64,000 nucleotides of DNA from Phallus indusiatus (Eukaryota; Basidiomycota; Agaricomycetes; Phallales; Phallaceae), in contig JAQFWX010000023.1 of the NCBI GenBank assembly GCA_027605045.1, positions 310,001 to 374,000 of the forward strand, given 5' to 3'. The notes under the pieces are model-generated. The model was given only the letters and a program-made list of their open reading frames with translations, was not told the DNA's origin and did no database searches. Numbering within the stretch: position 1 is the first letter of the stretch; each line of letters starts with the position of its first letter. The translations under genes were made by a program, and so were the position numbers. Below, piece after piece: positions 53,535-63,993 of this stretch.

Positions 53535-54779
53535 TTACTCGCTGCCGTTCTGAAAATCCTCTCTGGTCGAAGTGATCGCGATCTCATTTTCTTTGACAGC
53601 GATCTCAGCACGATTCTGCGTTTCCAGCACATCTTGTTGAGTGAAACGTTGTTCGAGAATTTCGTCGATTTCATCGGCCTGCATGAATCGAACATCGAAC
53701 GCGCGTGGGCAGTCCTTAACGAGATGGCCTAACTGCCCACATCGGAAACACCGGGCTGTCTCAGCCTGTATGCGGCGACGAGCAGCGTCAACCTCCATGG
53801 CATCATTTCGGATTGGAGGTACGACGTTAACTGGAGTAGAAACCGATGGTCGTACAGGGGGAGAGATGGTGGTAGGAATCGATGCGCGAGGCGGGGGAAA
53901 AGGAGGTGGGGAGTAGATAGGGGGTCCAGCTGTACGTTGATAGACCGGGAAAGGGCTGGGTCGAGTTCGGGATATCGGAATCGACGTAAGAGGGGTTGAA
54001 ATCGAATTACCGGGAACGACTCGTCGTTGGGTGGCATTGAAAGCATCGTTGGTACGACGAGCTTGATCGAAAAGACGAGTGGCTTGAACCCAGCCTTCGT
54101 AATCGCTATAATCGGGTCGATTCTGCATCGTTCCAACCTTACTGGCGATTTCTCGATCTAAGCCCTGTCGGTAGTAGGTAGTTAACGCAAGACCATCATG
54201 AACCGTGAAACCCGCGCGATCCACGATAATGCGAAAGGCGTCAGTGTAATCATCTACGTTTCGACCTCCTTGAGCATAACATCCTGAGAGAAGGAGGTTC
54301 AGCGAATCTTCAGCCTCGGTTACCGGGAAGAATTCAGAGCGAAACTTTTGTCGGAAGTCTTCCCAGGTCTCATAAGGAACTAACCCTCGATTGTACTGGG
54401 CCTGAATAAGTTCGGCGAAGGCACCAGCGCGCCCACTATTCATGTAAGAAAGTACCCAAATGATTTTGGTACTGAGATTCGGGAAATCGCCGCCACATAC
54501 GCTCATGTAAAGATCGACAGAGTTCCAGAATGTACGGCCGTTTTTGCGATCCCCATCATAGGCGAGAGGTACAGCAGGGCGAGTGTTTCGAGACGATCTC
54601 GTCTCGTTTTGGGGATTTGGAGCCGAGGCTCTGGGATTGGGGTTTGTCGGATTAGAGGGATCGGCAGCAGGAGCCTGAGGGGTGAAGAGTCGGTCGAGAT
54701 GAGTTACGAGCTCTTCTATTCTTTGTTCAATCGCAGAGAGGCGACTTTCAGTAGTAGGGTCACTCTCTTCTAGATCCAT
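53535..54779 (-). CDS. gag: Element Y gag
   Basis: 414 aa from ATG at 54,777-54,779 (DLEESDPTTESRLSAIEQR follows, a short coiled coil). The open frame extends upstream toward the LTR but without a better start. The gag core is about residues 85-250 (GDRKNGRTFWNSVDLYM ... VGTMQNRPDYSDYEGWV), then a Pro/Arg-rich linker, then one CCHC knuckle CFRCGQLGHLVKDC. It is intact, and much shorter than Ty3-A gag. Confidence 0.88.
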   Translation of the reverse strand: MDLEESDPTTESRLSAIEQRIEELVTHLDRLFTPQAPAADPSNPTNPNPRASAPNPQNETRSSRNTRPAVPLAYDGDRKNGRTFWNSVDLYMSVCGGDFPNLSTKIIWVLSYMNSGRAGAFAELIQAQYNRGLVPYETWEDFRQKFRSEFFPVTEAEDSLNLLLSGCYAQGGRNVDDYTDAFRIIVDRAGFTVHDGLALTTYYRQGLDREIASKVGTMQNRPDYSDYEGWVQATRLFDQARRTNDAFNATQRRVVPGNSISTPLTSIPISRTRPSPFPVYQRTAGPPIYSPPPFPPPRASIPTTISPPVRPSVSTPVNVVPPIRNDAMEVDAARRRIQAETARCFRCGQLGHLVKDCPRAFDVRFMQADEIDEILEQRFTQQDVLETQNRAEIAVKENEIAITSTREDFQNGSE

Positions 54780-54909
54780 GACGAAAGAAATCGAAGAACG
54801 AAGGACGGAGGGGTCGTTTATGGGCGAAAGCGTCGGGAACGTCTGAGACACTGCTGACGAAGAGTTTCCGAAAGAAAACGACGATAGAAACAACCAGTCC
54901 GAAAGGTAG

Positions 54910-54920
54910 AAGCTTGTTCT
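54910..54920 (-). other. Element Y primer-binding site, complementary to its own LTR
   Basis: On the sense strand AGAACAAGCTT lies 2 nt after the 5' LTR and pairs exactly (11 nt) with AAGCTTGTTCT at 55,021-55,031 in the LTR, about 31 nt downstream of TATAT. Same layout as element Z. Confidence 0.65.
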
Positions 54921-54922
54921 AC

Positions 54923-55274
54923 TGTTAGGGCGACTCAGGGCACACACCTAGAGGAGGGAAAACCTAAGATCTATTGAGGGGCAACGACTAACTACTCACC
55001 TAGAGGAGGGAAAACCTAAGAGAACAAGCTTAGGTATCCCCCTCTAGGGAAAACGCATATAAGTACAGGATACGAAGCGCCCAACTGATCCCCATGGGAT
55101 CCGAGGAGATATAGACAGAAATCGAGGGAAATCGAAGAGATCGAAAAATCGAGAAAACGATGGAACTAATGGAAACGGCAAAGTACGGGAAATGGAGGAA
55201 ATCGTAACACGAAATGAAACCGAAAGAAATCGAAGAAATCGAATAATCGGAGAAGGCGCTAGCGTACCGTGACA
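54923..55274 (-). repeat. Element Y 5' LTR (family C, C4)
   Basis: 352 bp, one base different from the 3' LTR at 48,036-48,387. Confidence 0.92.
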
Positions 55275-55767
55275 GTAGGAGGTGAATCCATATTGCCGTC
55301 AACGTCGTTCGCGGCTTAGGAGCCACTTAAGCGAGTCTTTGAATGAGCGTGTGCAAAGAGGTTGCTCTTTCCCCCCACTTTGGCCACCAAAATTGTAATA
55401 AATCGAGTTTGTATGCGTAGGATAGTTTGAATAAACAAATTCAATTGGTTTGAATTCGGTGTGAATTGATCTGAAGGTCGAATTAATTGATGTCGCTTGA
55501 ATGTAATTCGAAGGCCTGTCACTTAAGTTTGAACGATTGAGAGCAATAGTCACCTAATACGAAGAATGGTCGTTCATTAGAACAACTTTGAATAGATTAG
55601 AGTTCGGTCGAGACAAGAGTTGATGTTGATATATTAATATTAAGAATGATGCTATCTAAATACAGTTACTCCGGTGAATTATATACACCAGGAATTCTAT
55701 TCTACAGGGAGACCATAGTAGTACACGAGAACTTAAACTATTCTAATTTGAGAAGGAAATAACGAAA
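55275..55767 (-). mobile_element. Element W remnant: gag start, leader and part of an LTR
   Basis: On the minus strand an ATG (about 55,285-55,287) with DSPPT is cut by element Y. The leader region leads back to ATTTTGGTGGCCAAAGTGG, a primer-site-like stretch next to TTACA, the likely LTR end (55,394 on the plus strand, TGTAATAAATCGAG). The LTR outer end was not identified; the rest to 55,767 is AT-rich. Confidence 0.45.
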
Positions 55768-56459
55768 TGTCACGCCCGCGTAACACCTCGCTTAAACGGA
55801 GCTCCGCTCATTCCTTTTCCGTACCTCGCTTATATTCTTTTGTTTCCCCGTTCCGAACCATTTCCTTTTCCGTCCTTGTTATCTTGTTATGACCCGTTTC
55901 AGGTCTCTATTTAGTTTCATAGCTATTTAAAGATCGAGCTTCCTGTAACTACTTCTCCAGTTCTGATATAGATCTTATTCCGCCCATTCTCCCACACATT
56001 TCGTATCTCGATCCAATCTCATCTCAGATCCTTTGCCGTCGTTGGCGACGTCCTCGAACATTGTCAGCGACGTTGTGTCTATCTTCTTCAACAACTACCT
56101 CTGACCAACTTCTCCGACCCCATTCCTAACTCCAAGACTCCGACGTCCTCCGACTCAGTCTCTACCCAGAACCTCCGACGTTGTTAAAGCCTCAGAGAAC
56201 TCATCCTAGACCCCTGTACGTGGTCCGACCTAGTATTAACCTAGGAAAGCCTCGTAGTCCTGCTCCGACCCGAAATTGTTGGTGACGCACCGTGAGGGCG
56301 CAACTCAAGAGTAAGTTGAAGCCGACCAACACCCGACCCACGTCTGATCCTGTCCTGAGCCTCGCTTAGTCATCCCAACCCCGGCGCGTAACACGAAAAA
56401 GGAAAAGGAGCAAATATCAAAGAATAAGATAAGAATGAGGTCGAACGTAGCATAAATAT
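55768..56459 (+). mobile_element. Family D LTR-like sequence
   Basis: Begins TGTCACGCCCGCGTAACACC, like the fragment at 30,724. It is C/T-rich with repeated CCGAC/TCCGAC segments. TTGTTGGTGACGCACCG near 56,277 may mark the inner boundary and primer region. The right limit is undefined; it is cut by the family E LTR at 56,460. Confidence 0.45.
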
Positions 56460-57079
56460 TGTCAAGGTCCGAGTCTTCGGATGAGTTCGAGGGGTTTGAG
56501 AACGAGTTTGAGATCGTTGAGGAACTTGGCTTCAACGTATGTGTTGCGCCCGCTCCGGAAGGTCTGAGTTGTTCCTCGATTTGATTCGGTAACGACAAGT
56601 ACTTACGACAATGATTTCCGACCATGATGACAATAACTTCGTCGGTGCAGACGACGAAGTTTGAGATCGAAGAAGAAGTCGTCGAGCAAGAATCAGATAA
56701 AGAAAATATATTGAATCGAACCAAAGTTCGATTTCAAGACGACTCTAACTATGTATTTTACATGGGTTTATATACATATTCTAGAGTCAGGGTCGAAGAC
56801 AAAGAAATACAAGTTAGGAAAGTATTTCTTGCTTACATAATCAAACTCATGGAAAACATGAGTTTTCGCTAACTAAGAGATTAAACAAAGGGAAAACAAT
56901 ACGACATCATGAGAACCTCTTATATAAGTCGTTCTAGAATAATAGATCGTTAGTCTAGACGCTAGTCTAGACTCGATCAGTTCAAGTGTAGTTCGAGTTC
57001 GGTTTGTCGAAGAGGTTCGGTCATAAGTCATTCATCGGAAAATGTATCGGAATTGAAGTCATGATTTCGGATCATGACA
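56460..57079 (+). mobile_element. Solo LTR, family E, copy 2
   Basis: 620 bp, TGTCAAGGTCCGAG ... GGATCATGACA, TSD AATAT (56,455-56,459 and 57,080-57,084). It aligns with E copy 1 in blocks (GAGGAACTTGGCTTCAAC, TTCGATTTCAAGA) but is clearly diverged. Confidence 0.88.
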
Positions 57080-57344
57080 AATATACTAGTTCACCTAACA
57101 GAAACTCATACATAGGAAAGAGATTAACAGGCATTGACAAATCGTCCAGCATAGCTTTGAAGCTGTCTCTGATGTTGCTAATGCATATGAAATTTAGAAG
57201 AGACTTACACCAATCTTTTTAATTTTGGTGAAGGATGACCGAGACCAGCCAGTGACATTGGGATCTCCGGCATTGCCGAAGAAGCTGCATGTTGAAGTTT
57301 TGAAAGTCAGATGTGGTGAAGTCCGAATTTTCACACCGCCGAGA

Positions 57345-58031
57345 TGTAACAGTTTTAAATCAGACCACAGGGGGTCTGATTAAGGAATTTTTTCTTATTT
57401 TCCCACAAGTGCACAGAATTCCTGTCTATTGCTCAATAAGGCTAATAGGGAATTACATGCAGTAGTAGTTGTTAGGGCTACTCAGCTCACACTAGAGGGA
57501 GGGGATCCTAAGAGAATATATTGGAAGGGAAACTAACTACTCACCTAGAGGGAGGGGATCCTAAGAGAACAAGCTTAGGGACCCTCACTCTAGGTACAGC
57601 TACTATATACATAAAACGACGACGCGGCGTGCGGCCCTGACACAACTAAGTGCCAGGCGCCCAAGCCGAACCTAAGCGACGTGATGTCACGGACATCACG
57701 CCGGGTACGAGCGCGCGACGCGCGCGAGTAGAGAAAGTGAAATAGAGACAGAACAAGGAAACGGAGAGTGAAAGTAAAATATGGAAAGGATAAATAAAAT
57801 AGAAAAGAAACGATGCCGATGATAATAAATAAGAAAATGAGAGACGGCGGTAGCGTACCCTGACAGTAGTGGTAAAATTAAGATTAACTAATGTAACTAC
57901 TAGTCACACCGCTGTAAGGGTGTGACGGGCGCTTAAGCGTCACGCTGTGACGCGCAACTACTGCAGCTGCAGTGCCAAAGGCACTGCATGGGCCCCAGGG
58001 GGCCCATTTCCTATAACCCAAATCCGTTACA
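57345..58031. mobile_element. Solo LTR, family F, with nested family B LTR
   Basis: TGTAACAG ... CCGTTACA, TSD CGAGA (57,340-57,344 and 58,032-58,036), about 296 bp without the nested element. The TGTAAC/GTTACA ends resemble the Ty3-A LTR, so this may be a relative. The corresponding site in the left arm (near 12,950) is empty. The interior has short palindromes such as TGGGCCCCAGGGGGCCCA. Confidence 0.8.
57480..57865 (-). mobile_element. Solo LTR, family B (B5), inside family F
   Basis: 386 bp, TGTTAGGGCTACTCAGCTCA ... GTAGCGTACCCTGACA, TSD GTAGT (57,475-57,479 and 57,866-57,870). Sense orientation minus. Confidence 0.9.
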
Positions 58032-58479
58032 CGAGATCAACTTGAGATCGACATTTCCCCAACATTTCCCTTGCATATGTATGTTTTCTCTCACATAAAA
58101 ATCGCACAGGAACTCATAGACGTCTTTCTAAGTGCTAACTATACTCGTGGAACTTTGGGTTCATCCAGTCACTCTCCATGTCAGCTCATGAAAATTGTTC
58201 AAGATCGTATTTGAAGGAGGCACTGCTTGGCGTTTGTACATATCCTTCTCTTGGATGCATCAACTTCTACTGAGACCATGGTCTACTATTATCAGACACA
58301 CGATACTGCGAGGCGTACATATGTGCGATGCATGAATGGGCCGTAAGCCAGGGAGGTGAGTGGAAATTATTTTGCTATTTACTATTTACTATATTATGAA
58401 ACCGTTTCCCCAGGATGATATTTTGACATACAAATAAAATAAATGATTTGTATTTTCCCTCTTTCAAGGGAAGACACAG

Positions 58480-58880
58480 CATCGTTATTCAGATGACGCC
58501 ATTACATAATGGCGCTTGGGGACCTTTCAAGTTTTCTAATGCTTGTCCAGTATTGAATTAGATTTCTGAACGAATTGATAAAGAGGTAACTGTCTGATTC
58601 GCATGTTTCGGGGGATGGATCCCCTTTGTTTTTTTCTTGCTTCTCACGTCCTGTTGAAGTAAGGAACCTGTCCGGTGGTGTCCAACGTTCATACGAAAGG
58701 TCCTCGTCGTGGTGGCTGGTCAACGTACGACACGATTTTTTTTAACGCAGATTATGCGTAATAAGCCAAAGACTGAAAGGTTCTGGTGTTTCTCTTCTTT
58801 TTCAGACCGTCTTGAAGATGGGTACCCGCAATTATATTTTCGCCATATATGGTCTTCGACACGGAAGCCTATTCAATTCA
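58480..58880 (+). pseudogene. Decayed kinase-like module (right, first)
   Basis: Counterpart of 13,393-13,770 with further indels, including an expanded palindrome ATGACGCCATTACATAATGG. No continuous frame. Confidence 0.25.
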
Positions 58881-59135
58881 AAGAATTCCTTCACATTCTC
58901 ATTATATTTAACACGCGATTAGGTACGAATTCCTCAGCTCTTTCTTGACATAGAACCCAGCTGACTTTGAAGAATTGACATTTAGCCAAGCTGGCCATCT
59001 ATTCAATCTTTGGAGTGATTTCTTCCCAGACCTCAATTAATATATAGGTACGTGTACACAGCATTAATTCCGGAGTCCTCGCTCCGAATCTCGCTGCGGC
59101 ATAGACAAGTAAACGTACGCGAAGCTTGGAACTGC

Positions 59136-59531
59136 TGTCAGGGTACGCTACCGCCGTCTCTCATTTTCTTATTTATTATCATCGGCATCATTTCGTTTCT
59201 ATCTTATTTATCATTTCCATATTTTACTTCCACTCTCCGTTTCCTTGTTCTGTCTCTATTTCACTTTCTCTACTCGCGCGCGTTGCGCGCTCGTACCCGG
59301 CGTGATGCCCGTGACATCACGTCGCTTAGGTTCGGTTTGGGCGCCTGGCACTTAGCTGTGTCAGGGCCGCACGCCGCGTCGTCGTTTTATGTATATAGTA
59401 GCGGTACCTAGAGTGAGGGTCCCTAAGCTTGTTCTCTTAGGATCCCCTCCCTCTAGGTGAGTAGTTAGTTTCCCTTCCAATATATTGTCTTAGGATCCCC
59501 TCCCTCTAGCCTGAGCTGAGTAGCCCTAACA
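59136..59531 (+). mobile_element. Solo LTR, family B (B6), in the right arm
   Basis: 396 bp, TGTCAGGGTACGC ... CCCTAACA, TSD ACTGC (59,131-59,135 and 59,532-59,536). The left arm has the uninterrupted site (AAGCTTGGAACTGCATTC near 13,960-13,980), which confirms the insertion and its polarity. Confidence 0.93.
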
Positions 59532-59536
59532 ACTGC

Positions 59537-60580
59537 ATTCTTTCGTGCATGCATTAATAAACCACTAAATGGCGGGTCTGCTCAAACTATGTGAAACCAG
59601 GTAGAGCATTACTGACCGGTACGTAGAAAGGATGATTGAAGTTCATTAGAGAATAAACATCTGGTCCTTTTTCATAGGGATATTTCTTCAAAAGTCAGTC
59701 ATTACATGATGCAATCCCACGTGCTAATTTTATTCATTAGCTTTGTCAAGATGCATGTGCCAGTATTGAGTACCACCATCGAAACAGCGGAGCAATTGTG
59801 TTATCATATCATCATTTTGCTTACCCTAATGCCTTGCCCCGTATATGCTACTCTTCTGTACTTCATCCACATTCAATTGAAGCATACTCCATATCCAGCT
59901 TTGGGAAGACAACTTGTCACGAGCATCTCGGTGACATCTTGTGCCGCGACAGCGGTTCTCAGATCTACATCAGCAGAGCTGACGAAAAAAATCTCATAAA
60001 AGTATGCTTTTAATACTATTGGCTCGTTATAACTGACTATATGACATTCAAGGGCGCGCAAATTGATTTCTCCGTGTTGGATGAGAGGTTGAACAATTGA
60101 TACGTGCGCCTCAGGAGCGAACAGGAAAGATAAGGGAATCAGCGAATGTGTGCTCAGAGGGAGAAATAGGAGGGAAACATTGTTATTGTATTTTGTAAGC
60201 TAAAGAAAGATTTTTATATACATGATTTGGGAGTTTCCAGGAAATTGGAATGGTGCTAAAATGTAATCTAAAGAGAATGGAAAAAGCCAGAAGTTTAATT
60301 GCGAACGGGTGAAAGGTACAAAAATAATCAAATTTGGCAAAATATTGACGGACCGGCGCATATACCGAGCGCTGACAAATCTCTGCGTAGCCTGTTTGCG
60401 TACGCAACACAATCTTTGCACCCCAAACGAAATGAATTGAATGTGAACGTGCCAACCTCCGAAGGTCAGTCTATTCAATATCTGTCAAGGGGTGCGCCAC
60501 AAAATAAATCTGTCTGTAGCTGTAAATGCTAACTCAATTACGCGAAAAATAACAAATACTCCCCCACAACCTCAGACTTT
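59537..60580. other. Upstream spacer of small gene D
   Basis: Matches 13,975-14,453 apart from unique DNA at about 60,075-60,400. Frames at 59,706-59,999 and 60,183-60,478 were examined; they are not preserved in the left arm and carry no motif. Confidence 0.4.
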
Positions 60581-60588
60581 TATATAAA
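60581..60588 (+). promoter_or_regulatory. TATA box of small gene D
   Basis: TATATAAA, 76 nt before the ATG, preceded by ACTCCCCCACAACCTCAGAC as in gene A. Confidence 0.7.
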
Positions 60589-60656
60589 ACTGGTGGGTCT
60601 CAACGGCTTCTGTCACCAAACCACCCTTGTATTCTCAAAGCAACAAACATTCTACA

Positions 60657-61305
60657 ATGACTGAATTCCAAGCTGGCACGTACATCATCCTTCCCAAAGG
60701 CTCTGATGATGCACCCGGTTTGGGTATTGGACCTGTTCCCCTCGTCTATCCGCCTTTAGATGTGCCTGTCAGAGTTTTGGACCGTCTGATCGTAAGAAAA
60801 TAACCAGTGTCGGTATCTTCGTTATTTCTCACCTTTTTCGAAGGACCGTTGGATTGTTAAAGTCGCTGAAAATAATACCTTCTCCGTGTTCGCTGGAAGA
60901 GCTCAACCTAACGATTACAAATGGATCGTTAAAGGGGTTAGTTGTCTATAATCCCTTTTCTATAGTGTCGTAATAATGACTTTGTAGAATGATCTTTTCG
61001 TTTCGAGCGTTCGTCCTCCCGATTCTTTCAGATTTGAATCTGCCGGTGACAATCTCTGGACGTAAGTTGACGCAGCTTGACAGATAAAATCGGAGTCAAA
61101 CCCCCGCTTAATTTTTTGCAGTATTGGAATTTTCGGCGAAGACGCACTTCTCACTTACGATGACGCGGTCTTCCCTGCCGTAAGACACATTATTCTCTTC
61201 AAATTAAGAAGTTTTTTGAAATTATTTTTTCTTCAGTTGACATTTAAACCAGCCGACGGTTCCGACGCGCAACGCTTCCAGGCGGTACGAATTGATAGGG
61301 CTTAA
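60657..61305 (+). CDS. Small family protein D
   Basis: Exons 60657-60791, 60844-60936, 60988-61061, 61122-61179, 61237-61305; 429 nt, 142 aa. It is the duplicated counterpart of gene A, closest to it in introns and C-terminus (LTFKPADGSDAQRFQAVRID). Differences cluster in exon 1 (IILPKGSDDAPGLGIGPVP, VYPPLDVPV) and exon 2 (DRWIV). Every exon stays in frame with intact splice sites despite surrounding indels, which suggests selection on the protein. Function not established; possibly an intracellular beta-trefoil defence protein. Confidence 0.75.
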
Positions 61306-62500
61306 GGCCCAGATTGAAGGATGAGCAGAGAAATCTGAATACTGACAATCATGAACCACGTAGCGACATTTTCTTGAAATATATGCATTCCGTTCCATCC
61401 CGAATAAGTTTGTCGTATCAATCGTTCGACTTATCAAATTTCTAATATTAGTCTGGTTTTGAACATGAACTTGCGAGTAGAAGTACAATGACACTAATGA
61501 AGTGTGTCGGAATTCATGCAGAGTCCTTCATGCGAGTGCTAGTTAGGCGTGTCGCTATTCAATGGTAGCTGAACCAGGCGACTTAGAGAGTCTAAGTCAA
61601 CAGATACACTGATGTCTCTGGGACTCAACGGTTACGTATATTACACTTCAAATCCTAATAAAGAAGCCTATTGGAAGCTGAAAGCCCTGCGAGCCAGACA
61701 ATGCCAAAGACGAGCGTGAAACAATAAGAACTTACAGAACATGGAATACACGGTCTAGAGATTGTCTAGTAATTATAATAGAGAATCTATCGAGCGACAC
61801 AATGCGATGGCGTTGTCCCGAGAATTCATAAACAACCTGAAATTACTAAGAGGGCGAAGTCTTCCACATAGCAAACATCTAACCCAAGCGATACTATGAG
61901 TGGATATCTGCCATTCGATAATACTATTGAGTTATTCCGACTGTGAGTCCGTTATACCATCTTATTGCTCCGGTGTATTTTGGGTTACAACGGCGCATCC
62001 TTCAGTCAAATAAAGAGCGTCTCTGGGAGCCTTGTGTATACTAGTAGTACGTTCGTGTTAGCACGCTTTTCTAAGAAAGATTTCTACTAAGATTCGCACA
62101 AACAGGGCGAAGGGCGATGTTGGAATCCCAAGCCCGACGATGGGTTTAGCTCATATTCCAACAAACGATGGTGACAATATTGGTGGCTGATGGTGTTGCT
62201 ATTGAGTACTGAAATATTATTTGGCCAATCGGACTTCTGATGGTGTTGACCGGCATTGGGAAAGAAGCCGCATTTCAAACTCAGACGCAGTGAAGCCATG
62301 CCACATCAAGCAACTTCAAAGTTCAATGGTACCCTCACATCTTCTCTCACGTCATTTTTGAATGCCTTTTAATGCTTTCTCGCTTGATTCATTTTCAAAA
62401 GCACTGCACTGCCCCGTATTCAATGTTTAAACGTTTATCCCCGATTCAGAAGGTCATGGTCTCTGACGAGCCCGAGCCCCAAACACGCCAACAAGGACAT
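61306..62500. other. Downstream spacer of gene D module
   Basis: Aligns with 15,177-16,290 with indels. Unique stretches at about 61,600-61,740 and 62,300-62,500 are absent from the left arm. No gene recognised. Confidence 0.4.
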
Positions 62501-62502
62501 CC

Positions 62503-62982
62503 ATGTATATATGTATGGGCCAAGTGAGGTCAGTATTAGCGAATATCATTTCGATCGCCGATACTCAGCTCACTATTATACACGTTTCTCAAGATAGTAT
62601 GATGCACAAACGAATTCAATTTACTTTCCCTCTCTTCCATGGCTCTAGTGAAAGATGTAGGGTCGTTATCATTCAAATGACGCCATCAATGGCGTTCGAG
62701 AATTGTTTCTCTTTCTCGAATATCAAATCGAATTATGAAAATCTGTGGGAACGTAACGGTCCTATAACCAGGTTCGAGGTGATTGATTCCCTTCCTTTCA
62801 TGTTTCTCACATTCTGTCAGAGTACCTGTCCGGTGAATGTGTCAAACGTACGAAGGGTCGTCGCGGTGAGGCTGATGAACTTATTCTTTAAACGTGGTTC
62901 ATGCGGAATTGTGCACAATGACTTAAAGCCTGAAAGCTTTGAGTCAAAGAGCCCACGAATGGCAGCCGCAATCGTTGCTTAA
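62503..62982 (+). pseudogene. Open fragment with kinase-like catalytic loop (right, second)
   Basis: A 159-codon open frame from an ATG. Near its end GIVHNDLKPESFES resembles the catalytic loop of protein kinases (HxDLKPxN), with Ser in place of the usual Asn. Nothing resembling a glycine loop, VAIK lysine or DFG is present before or after, so it is at most a fragment. The left copy (16,295-16,760) is broken. Probably debris of a fungal kinase gene; the family was not identified. Confidence 0.35.
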
Positions 62983-63986
62983 CACACGGTTTTTGATATA
63001 GAAGCTAATTCAATTCAAATTGTGGTTTGTTCTGCGTCCTCTTGAGCACGCAAATAAATACGGAAGGCGTTCATTGATATGGGGCTCAGATGACTTCGAA
63101 GAACAATGCAAAAGTTGACGTTAATCTCAGTAAGACCCCAGTTATAGACCTCAATGAATAATAGCACTGAATATTGAATGATTGCATAGTTCCGATGTTA
63201 CCATCTCGCCACGATGGACTTCATACTAAACTCTCATTACTTTATCGTTGTATGCATCGTACACTCAATGACGGCAAACCTCAACGGTTTCTCCGAGATA
63301 TGTCAATAGCAAGGCTTTCGAGAACATTTTAAATGTATGGTACGTAAGCCAAGCTATTTAATTTTCAGTGAGAAGTTGAGGATATTCTTCCATCCATAGA
63401 AATGCTTCTAAATAACGCCGGTTGAGTTGTCCCGTGTGACGCAATTTCCACAAGTTCGCGTGTAGTAAATCCCTATGAACATTTCAAATTCTCGAATATG
63501 CGGGTGGTGAACAACTTTGTCGAAACAGTCAGGCATATCTCTAACCTACTGTTAGTCATTGTCGAAACCCATTGCATGCACTGAATATTTCAGGCTTTGG
63601 GTAAAGCAAGACCTGACACGTCTTGGCAATGATCCGTGTCATCGAGTTCTAAATCTACATCAACGGAGCTGACAAGGAGAAAAAAGTAATAATGCAATAC
63701 TATTGTGCTGTTTTGGATTTATGTATGACTGATTTTAATATTCAAAAAGGCGTATAGTTGAATCCGCTGTACATTTTTTCTCATCGCATTCGCACCACAA
63801 TTAACACACGTTGGGTTATACATACGTAGAATGAGCTTCGCAAAGGAAATAAGTGAATTGTACTTCAACGCGCCATACTTTTTGCAGTCAATATATTCAA
63901 TACCTGTCAAGGAACCTGGGTTGAGGGGCCTTAGTTGTGATAACATATGATGCAAACAAACACTCCCCCACAAGCTCAGGTATTCC
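62983..63986. other. Upstream module of a further small gene beyond the edge
   Basis: Matches 16,760-17,775 (upstream of gene B) almost throughout. The 84-codon minus-strand frame at 63,719-63,973 has a counterpart at 17,521-17,772 (shared CVNCGANAMRK), but it overlaps a promoter region and its C-termini differ, so I do not call it a gene. Confidence 0.45.
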
Positions 63987-63993
63987 TATAAAA
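63987..63993 (+). promoter_or_regulatory. TATA box of a small-family gene starting beyond the window
   Basis: TATAAAA after ACTCCCCCACAAGCTCAG, identical in layout to gene B. By that spacing the ATG should fall about 60 nt beyond the window end. Confidence 0.65.

Larger units (their letters stand above)
48036..55274 (-). mobile_element. Element Y: Ty3/gypsy chromovirus with paired family C LTRs
   Basis: It has 352 bp LTRs at both ends, differing by one base as read (G in GGGGCAGCGAC, A in GGGGCAACGAC), so the insertion is recent. Sense order from the right: LTR, self-complementary primer site, gag, protease, RT-RNase H, integrase-chromodomain, polypurine tract, LTR. Later insertions are solo LTR B4 and MITE M2. 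No TSD: flanks are TCAAC on the left and GTAGG on the right, so one side was probably exchanged by recombination with neighbouring elements. Confidence 0.92.

Noticed and set aside
62503..62982. Intact protein kinase gene
   Set aside because: Only the catalytic-loop-like segment is recognisable; other kinase motifs are missing and the left copy is broken.
63719..63973. Conserved minus-strand gene with CVNCGANAMRK (also 17,521-17,772)
   Set aside because: It overlaps the promoter of the small gene, the C-termini diverge by frameshift, and conservation is explained by the duplication.
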